A stretch of 5,479 nucleotides of DNA from Alphaproteobacteria bacterium (lineage in GTDB: Bacteria; Pseudomonadota; Alphaproteobacteria; Micropepsales; Micropepsaceae), in the NCBI GenBank assembly GCA_019508105.1, contig JAEKMB010000281.1, forward strand, positions 1 through 5,479, given 5' to 3'. Every line of letters starts with the position of its first letter. Position 1 is the stretch's first letter. Position numbers and translations under genes: made by a program. This document shows, one piece after another, positions 1-5,191 of this stretch. The notes beneath the pieces were generated by a model. That model saw only the letters and a list, made by a program, of their open reading frames with translations. It was not told where the DNA came from and made no database searches.

Positions 1-384
1 GGTGGGCGGCTGGGGCAGCGCCTTGGGCAAATTGCGAGTGGCCGCCGAGATGGCCGATTGCACGTCCTGGGCGGCGGCATCGACGCTGCGCTCCAGGCTG
101 AACTGCAACTGGATCTGGGTCGAGCCTTGGGTCGAGGTCGACGTCATCTGGTCGATGCCGGCAATGGCCGAGAACTGGTTCTCCAGCGGCGAGGCGACCG
201 AGGAAGCCATGGTGTCGGGATCGGCGCCCGGCAGGTTGGCGTAAACTGAGATGGTGGGGAAATCGATATTGGGCAGGTCGGAGACCGGCAGGGTGGCATA
301 GCCATAGCCGCCGAAGATCACCAGGGCCGCCATGACCAGGGTGGTCATCACGGGACGTTCGATAAAGCGCTGCGAGAGATTCAT
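1..384 (-). CDS. RND multidrug efflux permease, N-terminal part (truncated by window edge)
   Basis: This is the inner-membrane pump of a tripartite efflux system, which uses the proton gradient to export drugs or other amphipathic molecules. Only the first 128 codons are present, against roughly 1,000-1,050 in the family, and the reading frame is open to the window edge. The protein begins MNLSQRFIERPVMTTLVMAA. Arg10-Pro11 sits just before the first membrane helix (about residues 11-31). The family block LPVSDLPNIDFPTI follows at 32-45, and the start of the porter domain contains PGADPDTMASSVASPLE and a QLQFSLE segment. These match the HAE1 group and look most like MdtB/MdtC. The start ATG (384-382) lies 13 bases after the adaptor stop, or 3 bases after a TAG in another frame. 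An AAAAGG ahead of it may be the ribosome binding site. The gene is cotranscribed with the adaptor. Substrate cannot be told from this part. Confidence 0.93.
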   Translation of the reverse strand, partial: MNLSQRFIERPVMTTLVMAALVIFGGYGYATLPVSDLPNIDFPTISVYANLPGADPDTMASSVASPLENQFSAIAGIDQMTSTSTQGSTQIQLQFSLERSVDAAAQDVQSAISAATRNLPKALPQPPT

Positions 385-397
385 CGGCTAGGCCTTT

Positions 398-1450
398 TCA
401 GCCTTCATGGTCTTGGGCGTGCGGCACCCGGCGCCGTCCGCTGGTCAAGGGGCCCTTGCCGCCGGGCTTCTTGGCGCCCGTGACGCTGACCTTGGCGCCG
501 GGAATGACCCGCAGCTGGCCTTCGGTGATCACCGCATCGCCTTTTTGCAGGGCGCCGGAAACCGCGTCATTGACGCCGTCATCGAACAGGATCTTCACCG
601 GCACCTGCTGGGCGGTGCCGTCCTTGACCGCATAGACGAACTGGCCATCCGGGCCGGTATTGACGGCTTCGCGGGGCACCAGCGTGGCATTGGGAATTTC
701 CGCCAGCGCCACCACCACATCCACCAGCTGGCCGGGCACCAGCGCCAGGTCGGGATTGGGATAGGAAGCGCGCAGCTCGATGGTGCCGGTCGCGCCCGTC
801 ACCGCGTTGGAAATGAAATTGACCGGTATCTTGATGTCGGTGCCGCCGCCGGCGTCGTGCAATGCCACCGTCAGGGTCAGGCCCTTGGTGCGCTGCATTT
901 CCTGGATGCGCGGCAGGTCGGACTGCGGCAGCGCCATCGAGATCTTCACCGGCTGGATTTCGTTCAAGGTCACCAGCGGCACGGCGCTGGTGCTGGCGGT
1001 CGAGGCCGCCACCATGTTGCCCGGCTGTACCAGCATCGGTCCGGTCTTGCCGTTGACCGGCGCGCGGATGGTGGTGAATTCCACATTGAGACGAGCGGAT
1101 TCCACCGCCGCCTTGGCTTCCAGATAGGCGGCCTGGGCGTCGTCATATTCCTGCGGGGCGATGGCATTCTGCGCCTTCAGGCGCGCATAGCGGTCGGCCT
1201 TGGCCTTGGCGGTGGCCATCGAGGCCAGCATGTTGTCATAGGTCGCCTGATAGGGGCGGGGATCGATCTGGAACAGGACGTCCCCGGCCTTCACCATCTG
1301 GCCTTCCTTGAAATAGGCCTTGATCATCTGGCCCTGGATGCGGGCATTCACCGAAACGGTGGAGTTGGCCAGCACGGTGCCGATGGTGCGCTCGATCACC
1401 GACATATTGCCGATTTCCACGGGCGCGACTTTCACCGGCGCGGCGGTCAT
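398..1450 (-). CDS. RND efflux periplasmic adaptor subunit (membrane fusion protein), main body
   Basis: This is the periplasmic adaptor that links the RND pump to an outer-membrane channel. As read from ATG 1450 it is 350 residues. The first half of the lipoyl/barrel-sandwich domain lies at about 30-68, with GQMIKAYFKEGQMVKAGD and the family signature QIDPRPYQ at 61-68. An alpha-hairpin rich in Ala, Lys and Gln runs from about 69 to 125. The second lipoyl half carries TIRAPVNGKTGPMLVQPGN at about 127-146, and beta-barrel and membrane-proximal domains follow, with PNPDLALVPGQ and the LVPREAV block. The look is MdtA-like. From this start the protein has no signal peptide or membrane anchor, which a working adaptor needs. 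An anchor is encoded just upstream in a different frame (1447-1617), so this is probably the larger piece of one frameshifted gene. The tail after GAKKPGGKGP looks unlike the family and may also be out of frame. Confidence 0.87.
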   Translation of the reverse strand: MTAAPVKVAPVEIGNMSVIERTIGTVLANSTVSVNARIQGQMIKAYFKEGQMVKAGDVLFQIDPRPYQATYDNMLASMATAKAKADRYARLKAQNAIAPQEYDDAQAAYLEAKAAVESARLNVEFTTIRAPVNGKTGPMLVQPGNMVAASTASTSAVPLVTLNEIQPVKISMALPQSDLPRIQEMQRTKGLTLTVALHDAGGGTDIKIPVNFISNAVTGATGTIELRASYPNPDLALVPGQLVDVVVALAEIPNATLVPREAVNTGPDGQFVYAVKDGTAQQVPVKILFDDGVNDAVSGALQKGDAVITEGQLRVIPGAKVSVTGAKKPGGKGPLTSGRRRVPHAQDHEG

Positions 1451-1617
1451 GCGCCGGACCGGGGCGGGCTCTTATGGGTGAAATACCAGAAGCCGCCCAA
1501 CGCCAGGAGCAGCGCCAAGGCGCCGATCACATAGGTGCGGCCGCGGCCGCTCCCTGTATCGTCCCGGTCGTCGTCCCGCACCGGCGGGGTTTGCAACGGG
1601 CTCATCTGGACATTCAT
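1447..1617 (-). CDS. N-terminal membrane-anchor segment of the efflux adaptor, out of frame with the body
   Basis: Starting at ATG 1617-1615 this frame encodes 56 residues, MNVQMSPLQTPP and so on. There is an acidic/basic cytoplasmic stretch (RDDDRDD), Gly/Arg-rich residues, one hydrophobic helix at about 28-44 (YVIGALALLLALGGFWYF), then THKSPPRSGA and TGA at 1449-1447. This is the usual N-terminus of an MdtA-type adaptor. The start is supported by AGGAA at 1629-1625, 7 bases upstream. The stop overlaps the ATG of the body by ATGA. If one base is added in the C-runs at 1461-1468 (minus strand), the reading continues KSPAPVRRMTAAPVKV into the body, exactly the Pro/Ala linker expected. A truly separate 56-residue peptide coupled to a soluble adaptor is possible but much less likely. 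Confidence 0.7.
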   Translation of the reverse strand: MNVQMSPLQTPPVRDDDRDDTGSGRGRTYVIGALALLLALGGFWYFTHKSPPRSGA

Positions 1618-1624
1618 TGATACG

Positions 1625-1629
1625 TTCCT
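1625..1629 (-). promoter_or_regulatory. Ribosome binding site for the efflux adaptor
   Basis: The minus strand reads AGGAA here, with 7 bases before ATG 1617. It supports 1617 as the true start of the adaptor. The in-frame ATG at 1683 would add 22 residues that look unlike a leader, and the ATG at 1450 has no comparable site. Confidence 0.6.
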
Positions 1630-1652
1630 GACACGGGGCCAAGACCCCAGAA

Positions 1653-1672
1653 TTACAGTATACACTCTTACA
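1653..1672 (-). promoter_or_regulatory. AT-rich pocket with TGTAA direct repeats and a candidate -10 for the efflux operon
   Basis: Read on the minus strand, this stretch holds TGTAA, ten bases, then TGTAA, with the six-base palindrome GTATAC (1658-1663) between them. TATACT at 1662-1657 fits a sigma-70 -10 box and would start transcription near 1650, about 33 bases before the adaptor ATG. No good -35 box is seen at the right distance, so activation by a regulator that binds the repeats, or repression across the -10, is a reasonable inference. The regulator is not encoded in the window. Confidence 0.35.
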
Positions 1673-1734
1673 ATCCGGCCCATGTTCGGCGGATTGGCAG
1701 GCCGGTTCCCGATGCTGGATGGCTCCCAGCCCGT

Positions 1735-1748
1735 CCGCCGCGCGGCGG
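1735..1748. repeat. 14-base perfect palindrome CCGCCGCGCGGCGG
   Basis: The sequence is its own reverse complement. With one extra G it extends to GTCC...GGGAC at 1733-1751. It lies mid-way between two divergent promoters, where an operator would be expected. It consists only of G and C in GC-rich DNA, so chance is a real alternative. Confidence 0.4.
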
Positions 1749-1836
1749 GACTTTAGGATTTTCGGCTTTATAGCCGGGCTTATAGGCCAAAAACCTCTCA
1801 ATAGTGTGGCGAAAAATACCGCCGGAACACCCGCAA

Positions 1837-1919
1837 ACGCCCGGAAAGGCTGAGAAAAGCCGTTAATCGTGACGGGCGTGCGACAGGGAGTTGTCGCCGC
1901 GATGTTGCTCCGCAGCAGC
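1837..1919 (+). other. Three consecutive hairpins upstream of typA
   Basis: Hairpin one pairs ACGCCCG (1837-1843) with CGGGCGT (1873-1879) and contains an inner GGCT/AGCC stem (1848-1861). Hairpin two pairs GCGACA (1880-1885) with TGTCGC (1892-1897) around a six-base loop. Hairpin three pairs GTTGCT (1904-1909) with AGCAGC (1914-1919) around CCGC. If transcribed they would form a structured leader. If typA starts near 1941 they would be upstream DNA only. No known riboswitch or small RNA is recognised. Confidence 0.3.
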
Positions 1920-1934
1920 GCCAGCGTCTATAAG
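1905..1934 (+). promoter_or_regulatory. Candidate sigma-70 promoter for typA
   Basis: TTGCTC (1905-1910) and TATAAG (1929-1934) are separated by 18 bases. Transcription would begin near 1941 and give a leader of about 33 bases before ATG 1974. The -35 box matches only at TTG, so this is tentative. It also falls inside the longer in-frame extension of typA, which argues for the 1974 start. Confidence 0.3.
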
Positions 1935-1973
1935 CCCGGCCAATCTCCGCGCCCTCTCATTGATTCTGGTCCC

Positions 1974-3797
1974 ATGGAAATCCGCAACATCGCCATCATC
2001 GCCCATGTCGACCATGGCAAAACCACCCTGGTAGACCAGCTGCTGAAACAGTCCGGTTCGGTGCGCGAAAACCAGCAAATGGCCGAGCGCGCCATGGACT
2101 CCAACGACCAGGAGCGCGAGCGCGGCATCACCATTTTGGCCAAGTGTACCAGCGTGGAATGGCACGGCGTGCGCATCAACACGGTGGATACGCCGGGCCA
2201 TGCCGACTTTGGCGGCGAGGTCGAGCGCATTCTGTCGATGGTGGATGGCGTGGTGCTTCTGGTGGACGCCGCCGAAAGCGTGATGCCCCAGACCAAGTTC
2301 GTGCTGTCCAAGGCGCTGAAGCTGGGTCTCAAGCCCATCGTGGTCATCAACAAGATCGACCGCCAGGACGCCCAGCCCAAGGAAACCCTGGAATCCATCT
2401 TCGACCTGTTCCTGGCCCTGGAAGCCAACGACGACCAGCTGAATTTTCACTATCTTTACGCTTCGGGCCGCAATGGCTGGGCGGTGCGGGAACTGGAAGA
2501 CGAGCGCAAGAACCTCGACCCGCTGTTCCAGCTGATCGTGGACGATGTGCCCCCGCCGAAGCCCTACCAGCTCGCCACCGAGGACCATCCTTTCAAGATG
2601 CTGGTCACCACCCTGGAGGCCGACAACTTCCTGGGCCGCATCCTGACAGGCCGCATCGAGTCCGGCATCATCACCACCAACCGCAACATCAAGGCGCTGA
2701 ACCGCGCCGGCGAGATCATCGAGAAAACCCGCGTCACCAAGCTGCTGGCCTTTCGCGGCCTGGCGCGGGTGCCGGTGGAACGCGCCGAAGCCGGCGACAT
2801 TGTCGCCATCGCCGGCCTGGAAAACGCCACCGTGGCGGACACGCTGTGCGATCTCAGCGTCGAAGAGGCCATTCCCGCTCATCCCATCGATCCGCCCACC
2901 CTGGCCATGACCATTTCGGTCAACGATTCCCCGCTGGCCGGCCGCGAAGGCGACAAGGTGCAGTCGCGCGTGATCCGCGACCGCCTGTTGCGTGAGGCCG
3001 AAGGCAATGTCGCGCTCAAGGTGCAGGAAACCGGCGAAGGCAATTTCGAAGTGGCGGGCCGCGGCGAGCTGCAGCTGGGCGTGTTGATCGAATCTATGCG
3101 CCGCGAGGGTTTCGAGCTGTCCATTTCCCGTCCCCGCGTCTTGTTCAAGACCGAGAATGGCGAAAAGCTGGAGCCGATCGAGGAAGTCACGGTGGACGTG
3201 GACGATCCCTATACCGGCATCGTCATTGAGAAGATTTCCATGCGCAAGGGCGAGATGGTGGACATGCGTCCCACCGGCGCCGGCAAGACCCGCATCGTGT
3301 TTCACGGTCCGGCGCGCGGGTTGATCGGCTATCACGGCGAATTCCTCACCGACACCCGCGGCACCGGCGTGATGAACCGCATGTTTTTGGATTACGCCCC
3401 GCACAAGGGCAATGTCGGCGGCCGCGTCAATGGCGTGCTGATTTCGACGGAGAATGGCGAAGCGGTGGCTTATGGCCTGTGGTACCTGGAAGAGCGCGGC
3501 AAGCTGTTCATCACGCCGGGCACCAAGGTCTATGAAGGCATGATCATCGGCCAGAACGCCAAGGACAATGACCTGGACGTCAATCCCACCAAGGCCAAGC
3601 AGCTCACCAACATCCGCACCACCTCCAAGGACGAGGCGGTGCGCCTGACCCCCATCGTGCCCATGACCCTGGAACAGGCCATGGCCTATATCCAGGACGA
3701 TGAGCTGGTGGAGGTGACGCCGCAGAGCATCCGGCTGCGCAAGCGTGCCCTTCTTCCCCATCTGCGCAAGCGCGCCAAGCAGGCGATGGACGCCTGA
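1974..3797 (+). CDS. typA: Translational GTPase TypA/BipA
   Basis: TypA (BipA) is a ribosome-binding GTPase of the EF-G/LepA family, needed for growth in the cold and under stress and involved in 50S subunit assembly. From ATG 1974 the protein is 607 residues, the same length as E. coli BipA. The start MEIRNIAIIAHVDHGK aligns with the family N-terminus. GTP-binding motifs are AHVDHGKT (10-17), RGITI with switch I Thr53 (50-54), DTPGH (72-76) and NKID (126-129). Later family blocks include GRGELQLGVLIE, MRREGFEL, SRGLIG-like ARGLIGYHGEF, and the C-terminal DDELVEVTPQSIRLRKR. No good Shine-Dalgarno site precedes 1974. In-frame starts at 1869 (GTG) and 1902 (ATG, with GGGAG upstream) would add 35 or 24 residues that are not family-like, so they are less likely. 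The gene ends with tandem stops, TGA TAG. All key residues are present. Confidence 0.97.
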   Translation: MEIRNIAIIAHVDHGKTTLVDQLLKQSGSVRENQQMAERAMDSNDQERERGITILAKCTSVEWHGVRINTVDTPGHADFGGEVERILSMVDGVVLLVDAAESVMPQTKFVLSKALKLGLKPIVVINKIDRQDAQPKETLESIFDLFLALEANDDQLNFHYLYASGRNGWAVRELEDERKNLDPLFQLIVDDVPPPKPYQLATEDHPFKMLVTTLEADNFLGRILTGRIESGIITTNRNIKALNRAGEIIEKTRVTKLLAFRGLARVPVERAEAGDIVAIAGLENATVADTLCDLSVEEAIPAHPIDPPTLAMTISVNDSPLAGREGDKVQSRVIRDRLLREAEGNVALKVQETGEGNFEVAGRGELQLGVLIESMRREGFELSISRPRVLFKTENGEKLEPIEEVTVDVDDPYTGIVIEKISMRKGEMVDMRPTGAGKTRIVFHGPARGLIGYHGEFLTDTRGTGVMNRMFLDYAPHKGNVGGRVNGVLISTENGEAVAYGLWYLEERGKLFITPGTKVYEGMIIGQNAKDNDLDVNPTKAKQLTNIRTTSKDEAVRLTPIVPMTLEQAMAYIQDDELVEVTPQSIRLRKRALLPHLRKRAKQAMDA

Positions 3798-3830
3798 TAG
3801 CGCGTCCTCGCGCTATCGCCGGCTTTTGGT
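3792..3830 (+). terminator. Strong hairpin overlapping the typA stop, possible terminator or attenuator
   Basis: A perfect nine-base stem pairs GATAGCGCG (3796-3804) with CGCGCTATC (3809-3817) around the loop TCCT, and GCC (3792-3794) can pair with GGC (3821-3823) outside it. TTTTGGTT follows at once. The stem includes the last two bases of the typA TGA. The T-run is short and broken, so termination may be partial. That would reduce rather than abolish read-through into the next gene, whose start is only about 30 bases further on. Confidence 0.5.
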
Positions 3831-3858
3831 TATCCTGGCGTTCGCGAAGGGTGATCCG

Positions 3859-4206
3859 ATGAAGCTGCTTGCCGACATGCCGATCCTGCTGTTCCTGGTG
3901 ATCGCCACCACTCTGGAAGTGTCGGGCGACGCCATCATCCGCAAGTCGCTGTTCGAGCATCAGGGCCTGGCGCGCCTCGGCCTGTTCGCCGGCGGCGCCG
4001 TGCTGCTGGCAGGCTATGGCACCTTCCTTAACCTGGCGCCGCTGGAATTCGGCAAGGTGGTAGGGCTTTATATCGCCACCCTGTTCGTAGTCTGGCAGGT
4101 GATCACTTTTTTTGCTTTCCGCACCCTTCCCACCTTCCCGGTGATGCTGGGCGGCAGCCTGATTGTGGCGGGCGGCCTTATCGTCTCTTTCTGGAAAGCC
4201 GCATGA
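3859..4206 (+). CDS. Small four-helix membrane protein, SMR/DMT-like
   Basis: The protein is 115 residues with four hydrophobic helices at about 8-27, 37-59, 65-86 and 92-112, the size and topology of small multidrug resistance proteins (about 105-115 residues). Glu20 in helix one, in ATTLEVSGDAIIRK, is placed like the essential Glu14 of EmrE (AILAEVIGTTLMK). The central Gly-rich second helix and the final GGSLIVAGGLIV also resemble the family. Asp24, Arg28 and Lys29 near the end of helix one are unusual. The start ATG 3859 is chosen because AAGGG (3847-3851) lies 7 bases upstream. Longer in-frame versions overlap typA and lack a site. Its stop overlaps the start of the phosphatase gene by ATGA, so the two are probably translated together. 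The substrate is unknown. It could be a distant DMT-superfamily transporter half or a non-transport membrane protein. Confidence 0.82.
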   Translation: MKLLADMPILLFLVIATTLEVSGDAIIRKSLFEHQGLARLGLFAGGAVLLAGYGTFLNLAPLEFGKVVGLYIATLFVVWQVITFFAFRTLPTFPVMLGGSLIVAGGLIVSFWKAA

Positions 4207-5006
4207 TCGTCGAGGAAAAGATGATCTCCTTTGCGAGCCGCCTGGCCGATGCGAGCGGAGCGGTGATCCGTCCTTATTTCCGCCAGCGCATCGAGGTGAT
4301 TCACAAGCCCGGCCTGCACGCCTTCGATCCGGTTACCGAAGCCGATCGCGGCGCCGAGCGCGCTATCCGTGCCATCATCGAGCGCGAACGTCCGCAGGAT
4401 GCCATCCTGGGCGAGGAATATGGCCAGAAGCCTGCCGGCCTGTCCGCCAACAAGTGGCGCTGGGTGCTCGACCCGGTGGACGGCACCCGCGCCTTCATCA
4501 CCGGACGGCATGAATGGGGCTCGCTGATCGCGCTGGAGCATGACGGGGTGCCGGTGCTGGGCATTCTCGATCAGCCGGTGCTGGGCGAACGCTTCCTGGG
4601 CGTGAACGGACGCAGCCTGCTGCTGGAAGGCGACAAACGCACCGTGCTGAAGGTGCGCGAATGTCCTTCGCTGAAGGACGCCATTCTCTGCGCCACCGAT
4701 CCGTCCTGCTACATGTCGCAGGACGAGCAGGACGCCTTCGCCCGCGTGAAGAGCGAGGCGCGCATGACCCGCTATCATGGCGATTGCTACATCTTCGCCA
4801 TGCTGGCAATGGGTTTTGTCGATGTGGTGATCGAAGGTCCGCTGCACCGCTGGGACATTGCGGCGATGATTCCATTGGTCGAAGGCGCCGGCGGCATCAT
4901 CACCGGCTGGGACGGCGAACCCTGGCGCGAAGGCGCCAGGACCCTGGCCTGCGGCGATGCCCGTGTGCACAGCCGCGCTGTGGCGCTGCTCTCCGCCAAG
5001 GCTTGA
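4203..5006 (+). CDS. hisN: Inositol monophosphatase family enzyme, probable histidinol-phosphatase
   Basis: This is a magnesium-dependent phosphatase of the inositol-monophosphatase fold, 267 residues and of normal length (about 255-270). Metal-site motifs are all present: DPVTEAD (42-48), GEEYG with Glu71 (70-74), WVLDPVDGTRAFITG (87-101) with Asp90 and Asp93, and RWDIAAMIPLVEGAGG (216-231) with Asp218. The DGTRAFITG and WGSLIAL blocks favour the HisN type, which removes phosphate from histidinol phosphate in histidine synthesis. SuhB-like activity on inositol phosphate or another sugar phosphate cannot be excluded. No other histidine gene is in the window, as is usual for scattered hisN. 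ATG 4203 overlaps the upstream stop and has GGAAA at 4193-4197. An in-frame ATG at 4221 with AGGA just before it is an alternative start six residues shorter. Confidence 0.88.
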   Translation: MIVEEKMISFASRLADASGAVIRPYFRQRIEVIHKPGLHAFDPVTEADRGAERAIRAIIERERPQDAILGEEYGQKPAGLSANKWRWVLDPVDGTRAFITGRHEWGSLIALEHDGVPVLGILDQPVLGERFLGVNGRSLLLEGDKRTVLKVRECPSLKDAILCATDPSCYMSQDEQDAFARVKSEARMTRYHGDCYIFAMLAMGFVDVVIEGPLHRWDIAAMIPLVEGAGGIITGWDGEPWREGARTLACGDARVHSRAVALLSAKA

Positions 5007-5074
5007 ACGCAGCGTCCACGAAGCTGCCACAAAGCACCAGAAACATCGCATTTTCCGGCATCATCTGCCCGCCC

Positions 5075-5108
5075 AATTGCGGCGTGTCCGCGCAATGTCG
5101 CCGCAATT
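5075..5108. repeat. Inverted repeat AATTGCGGCG / CGCCGCAATT
   Basis: Ten bases at 5075-5084 pair perfectly with 5099-5108 across a 14-base spacer. The spacer contains a further CGCAAT (5091-5096), 11 bases from the CGCAAT at 5102-5107, while the left arm carries ATTGCG (5076-5081). Three half-sites at about helical spacing suggest a regulator-binding cluster for the gene at 5192. Alternatively, with TTTGCCTTTGTT after it, the stem may end the phosphatase transcript, whose stop is 68 bases upstream. Confidence 0.5.
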
Positions 5109-5127
5109 TGCCTTTGTTCCTGCAAGC

Positions 5128-5153
5128 GGAAACCTCGCAGCACAAATCACGTT
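5128..5153 (+). promoter_or_regulatory. Possible EcfG-type (general stress response) promoter
   Basis: GGAAA (5128-5132), 17 bases, then CGTT (5150-5153) resembles the alphaproteobacterial EcfG promoter (GGAAC, 16-17 bases, CGTT) with one mismatch. It would give a leader of about 30 bases to ATG 5192. The match is short and may be chance. Confidence 0.22.
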
Positions 5154-5167
5154 CTCTTACCGAAGCT

Positions 5168-5173
5168 TATAAT
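5168..5173 (+). promoter_or_regulatory. Consensus -10 box TATAAT before the last gene
   Basis: A perfect TATAAT stands in otherwise GC-rich DNA. No convincing -35 box is found 16-18 bases upstream. Transcription would start near 5180, right at the ribosome binding site, giving a leader of only about 12 bases. Confidence 0.4.
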
Positions 5174-5180
5174 TTCCTTC

Positions 5181-5187
5181 AGGAGGA
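5181..5187 (+). promoter_or_regulatory. Strong ribosome binding site AGGAGGA
   Basis: This is a full match to the anti-Shine-Dalgarno core, with AGGAGG (5181-5186) five bases before ATG 5192. It is the strongest such site in the window and fixes the start of the last gene. High expression is inferred. Confidence 0.85.
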
Positions 5188-5191
5188 CAGC

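Larger units (their letters stand above)
1618..1973. other. Divergent intergenic region between efflux adaptor and typA
   Basis: About 356 bases separate the two divergent starts, with no gene that can be supported. The half near the adaptor holds its ribosome binding site and the AT-rich promoter-like pocket. The middle holds a 14-base perfect palindrome (1735-1748) and two TTATA-containing imperfect dyads in tandem (1763-1776 and 1777-1788). The half near typA holds consecutive short hairpins (1837-1919) and a possible typA promoter. Frames open in line with typA extend upstream to GTG 1869, but that sequence looks unlike any TypA N-terminus. Confidence 0.7.

Noticed and set aside
407..1534. 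Long plus-strand open frame antisense to the efflux adaptor
   Set aside because: It is a compositional shadow of the adaptor, rich in His, Gly and Arg and lacking any recognisable domain. The adaptor motifs on the other strand are unambiguous.
1869..1973. N-terminal extension of TypA from GTG 1869 or ATG 1902
   Set aside because: The extra residues do not resemble TypA, the family starts at MEIRNIAIIAHVDHGK, and a promoter-like -10 box lies inside the extension.
1863..3761. Very long open frame (632 codons) antisense to typA
   Set aside because: It mirrors the typA codons, is rich in His, Gln and Gly, and has no family motifs. Such frames arise because the G/C third-position bias of typA removes stops from the opposite frame.
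3745..3858. Longer version of the small membrane protein overlapping the typA end
   Set aside because: The extra 38 residues overlap typA coding sequence and lack a ribosome binding site, whereas ATG 3859 has AAGGG at the right distance and begins just before helix one.
4068..5051. Long minus-strand open frame antisense to the phosphatase
   Set aside because: It is of shadow composition (His, Ala, Gly, Gln), while the complete metal-site motifs lie on the plus strand.
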